DNA of 64,000 nt from positions 95,475-159,474 of the forward strand of contig JAKUCV010005672.1 in the NCBI GenBank assembly GCA_028386065.3, in the 5' to 3' direction. The notes beneath the pieces are model-generated. The model was not told where the DNA came from and did no database searches. It saw only the letters and a program-made list of their open reading frames with translations. Below are positions 62,858 through 64,000 of the stretch, one piece after another (positions within the stretch are counted from its first letter, which is position 1; each line of letters opens with the position of its first letter). The stretch comes from Turnera subulata (taxonomy: Eukaryota > Streptophyta > Magnoliopsida > Malpighiales > Passifloraceae). Both the position numbers and the translations under genes were made by a program.

Positions 62858-64000
62858 TGTAACAGCCCGGGTAAAAATTTTGGATTTTTACCGGACTGTA
62901 AAAGTCTATTTACCGTGATTTACTGTTGAATTAATCTTGGGTAATTAATTCAAGGTAAATCGGGCGTCGTTTTTTGAAACCGAGGGTTTTCCCGCGCTCG
63001 TGATTTTCCTGTTGATTTTTCGGAACTAAGTTGGTATTTTTCGGGTTTCAGAATTTCTTGGAAAATCATGTCGGAAAATAACTAAGGAGGTATTTGTTAT
63101 TTTCTGGTCCGGATCGGACTCGCCCGTAATATGGACGGATTGTATTATTGACATTCACATGCCAAACAGTAAAAATCAGTTTATTTAAGGAAGCAGAACC
63201 GGAGGAAGAGCAGAGGAAGAGAAGGGGAAAAAAAAAGAAAAAAAAGAGAGAAAAAGGAGAGAAAAAAAGAAGAGAGAAAAAGAAGGAAAAAAAAAAGAAG
63301 AAAAAAAAGAAAAGAAAAGAAAATAAATCAGAAAATCAGGAAAAAAAAACAACAGAGAGGAAGAAATGAAAAGAAAAAAAAAAGAGAATTTCACAAAATC
63401 AGAAAAAAATAGAAAAGAAAAAGAAAGAAAATATGAAAAATGAAGGAAAATGAAAAAAAAGAACCGGATATACACTGTTCACCGTCACCCAAGGGGATAC
63501 TGTGCACCGACTGGAGTTCCGACCGTTTCCTCGCCGCACCGCCGCTCCCAGCTGCTTCCCCAAGCCGGCGCGACCTCACCCCAGGCGTCGCCGTCGCTTT
63601 CCTCCACCGGAGTAGCCCGGACGCGCCTTCGACCCGCCGGATTCCTCGCGGATCCGCTTCTTCTCCTCACTGCTCCGCCACCGCGCCGCCTCGCGCCGAG
63701 GTTCCACCGCCGTTGGAGTCGCCGCCTGACGCCGACCTCGCGCTGCGTCGCGCCGTCGCCGCCGTCCCCGAGGTGAGGACCCGTGTTCTAGTCGGGTTGT
63801 GCCCGGGTCGCGCCTGGATCTGGATCCGGGTTGCGACCAGATTCCGTTTGAATTAAAAAAAAAAACAATACACATATACATATTTATTTAATTACTTGCT
63901 GGTTTTAATTTGGGAAAAAAAATACGTATTTATCCTTTGAAAATATGGTTAGTTTTAATTATACTGTTGGGAAGAAATATATATATATATATATATATAT
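62858..64000 (+). repeat. LTR-like unit 3 (cut by the window end)
   Basis: Near-identical to unit 2 at an offset of 1,968-1,969 bp (a handful of substitutions and homopolymer length changes in 1.14 kb), including the donor-like site with GT at 63773. The junction with unit 2 repeats the same word, tatataccatgga, that joins units 1 and 2. The array probably continues to the right. Confidence 0.75.

Overview
The window is nuclear DNA of a flowering plant, most likely a eudicot. The evidence is one very long, many-exon plant gene with GT-AG introns, set in a dense layer of plant-type transposons: Ty1/copia elements, L1-like LINEs with an RNase H domain, a large solo LTR, Helitron-like ends and a hAT-type MITE. 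I cannot name the species.

Layout. 1-9952 is a nest of two related copia elements, both on the minus strand. Element B (4011-9952) has a gag ORF, a pol frame with only three nonsense breaks, a 5' LTR and a partial 3' LTR. Element A (1-4010, running off the left edge) sits exactly at the break in B's 3' LTR. A has lost its coding capacity and carries an unusual 1.3-kb leader. 9953-12972 is spacer with a LINE RNase H fragment. 12973-42607 (minus) is the only cellular gene: a BEACH-domain protein of about 3,252 residues in 39 coding exons, which I rebuilt exon by exon with phase agreement throughout. Its N-terminus fits the plant class-B BEACH protein (BCHB) rather than SPIRRIG. A TATA box lies at 43077-43084.

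43.2-50.3 kb is a transposon graveyard: Helitron-like ends (43240-43856), an old LTR remnant (about 44400-48640) interrupted by a 2.6-kb solo LTR (45427-48033, TSD GGTGA) and by a 205-bp hAT MITE (48172-48376, TSD ATATCATA). 50277-56132 (plus) is a near full-length LINE whose two ORFs are in frame except for point nonsense mutations. It appears to have landed in the poly(T) tail of an older minus-strand LINE (56137 to about 58000), leaving the two tail to tail. 59543-64000 is the start of a tandem array of LTR-like units (1346 bp, then 1969-bp units). Each has a TATA-like box, a purine-rich leader, a GC-rich block and apparent splice sites.

The observation I consider most worth following is in the copia nest. 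In the sense RNA of both A and B there is a long series of short hairpins that share one loop (5'-C-YNGAA-G-3') but have different, self-complementary stems, all in one orientation. Some sit inside B's pol codons. They are denser and often more perfect in the coding-dead element A. This looks like selection on RNA structure, for example Gag binding or packaging, but that role is inference.
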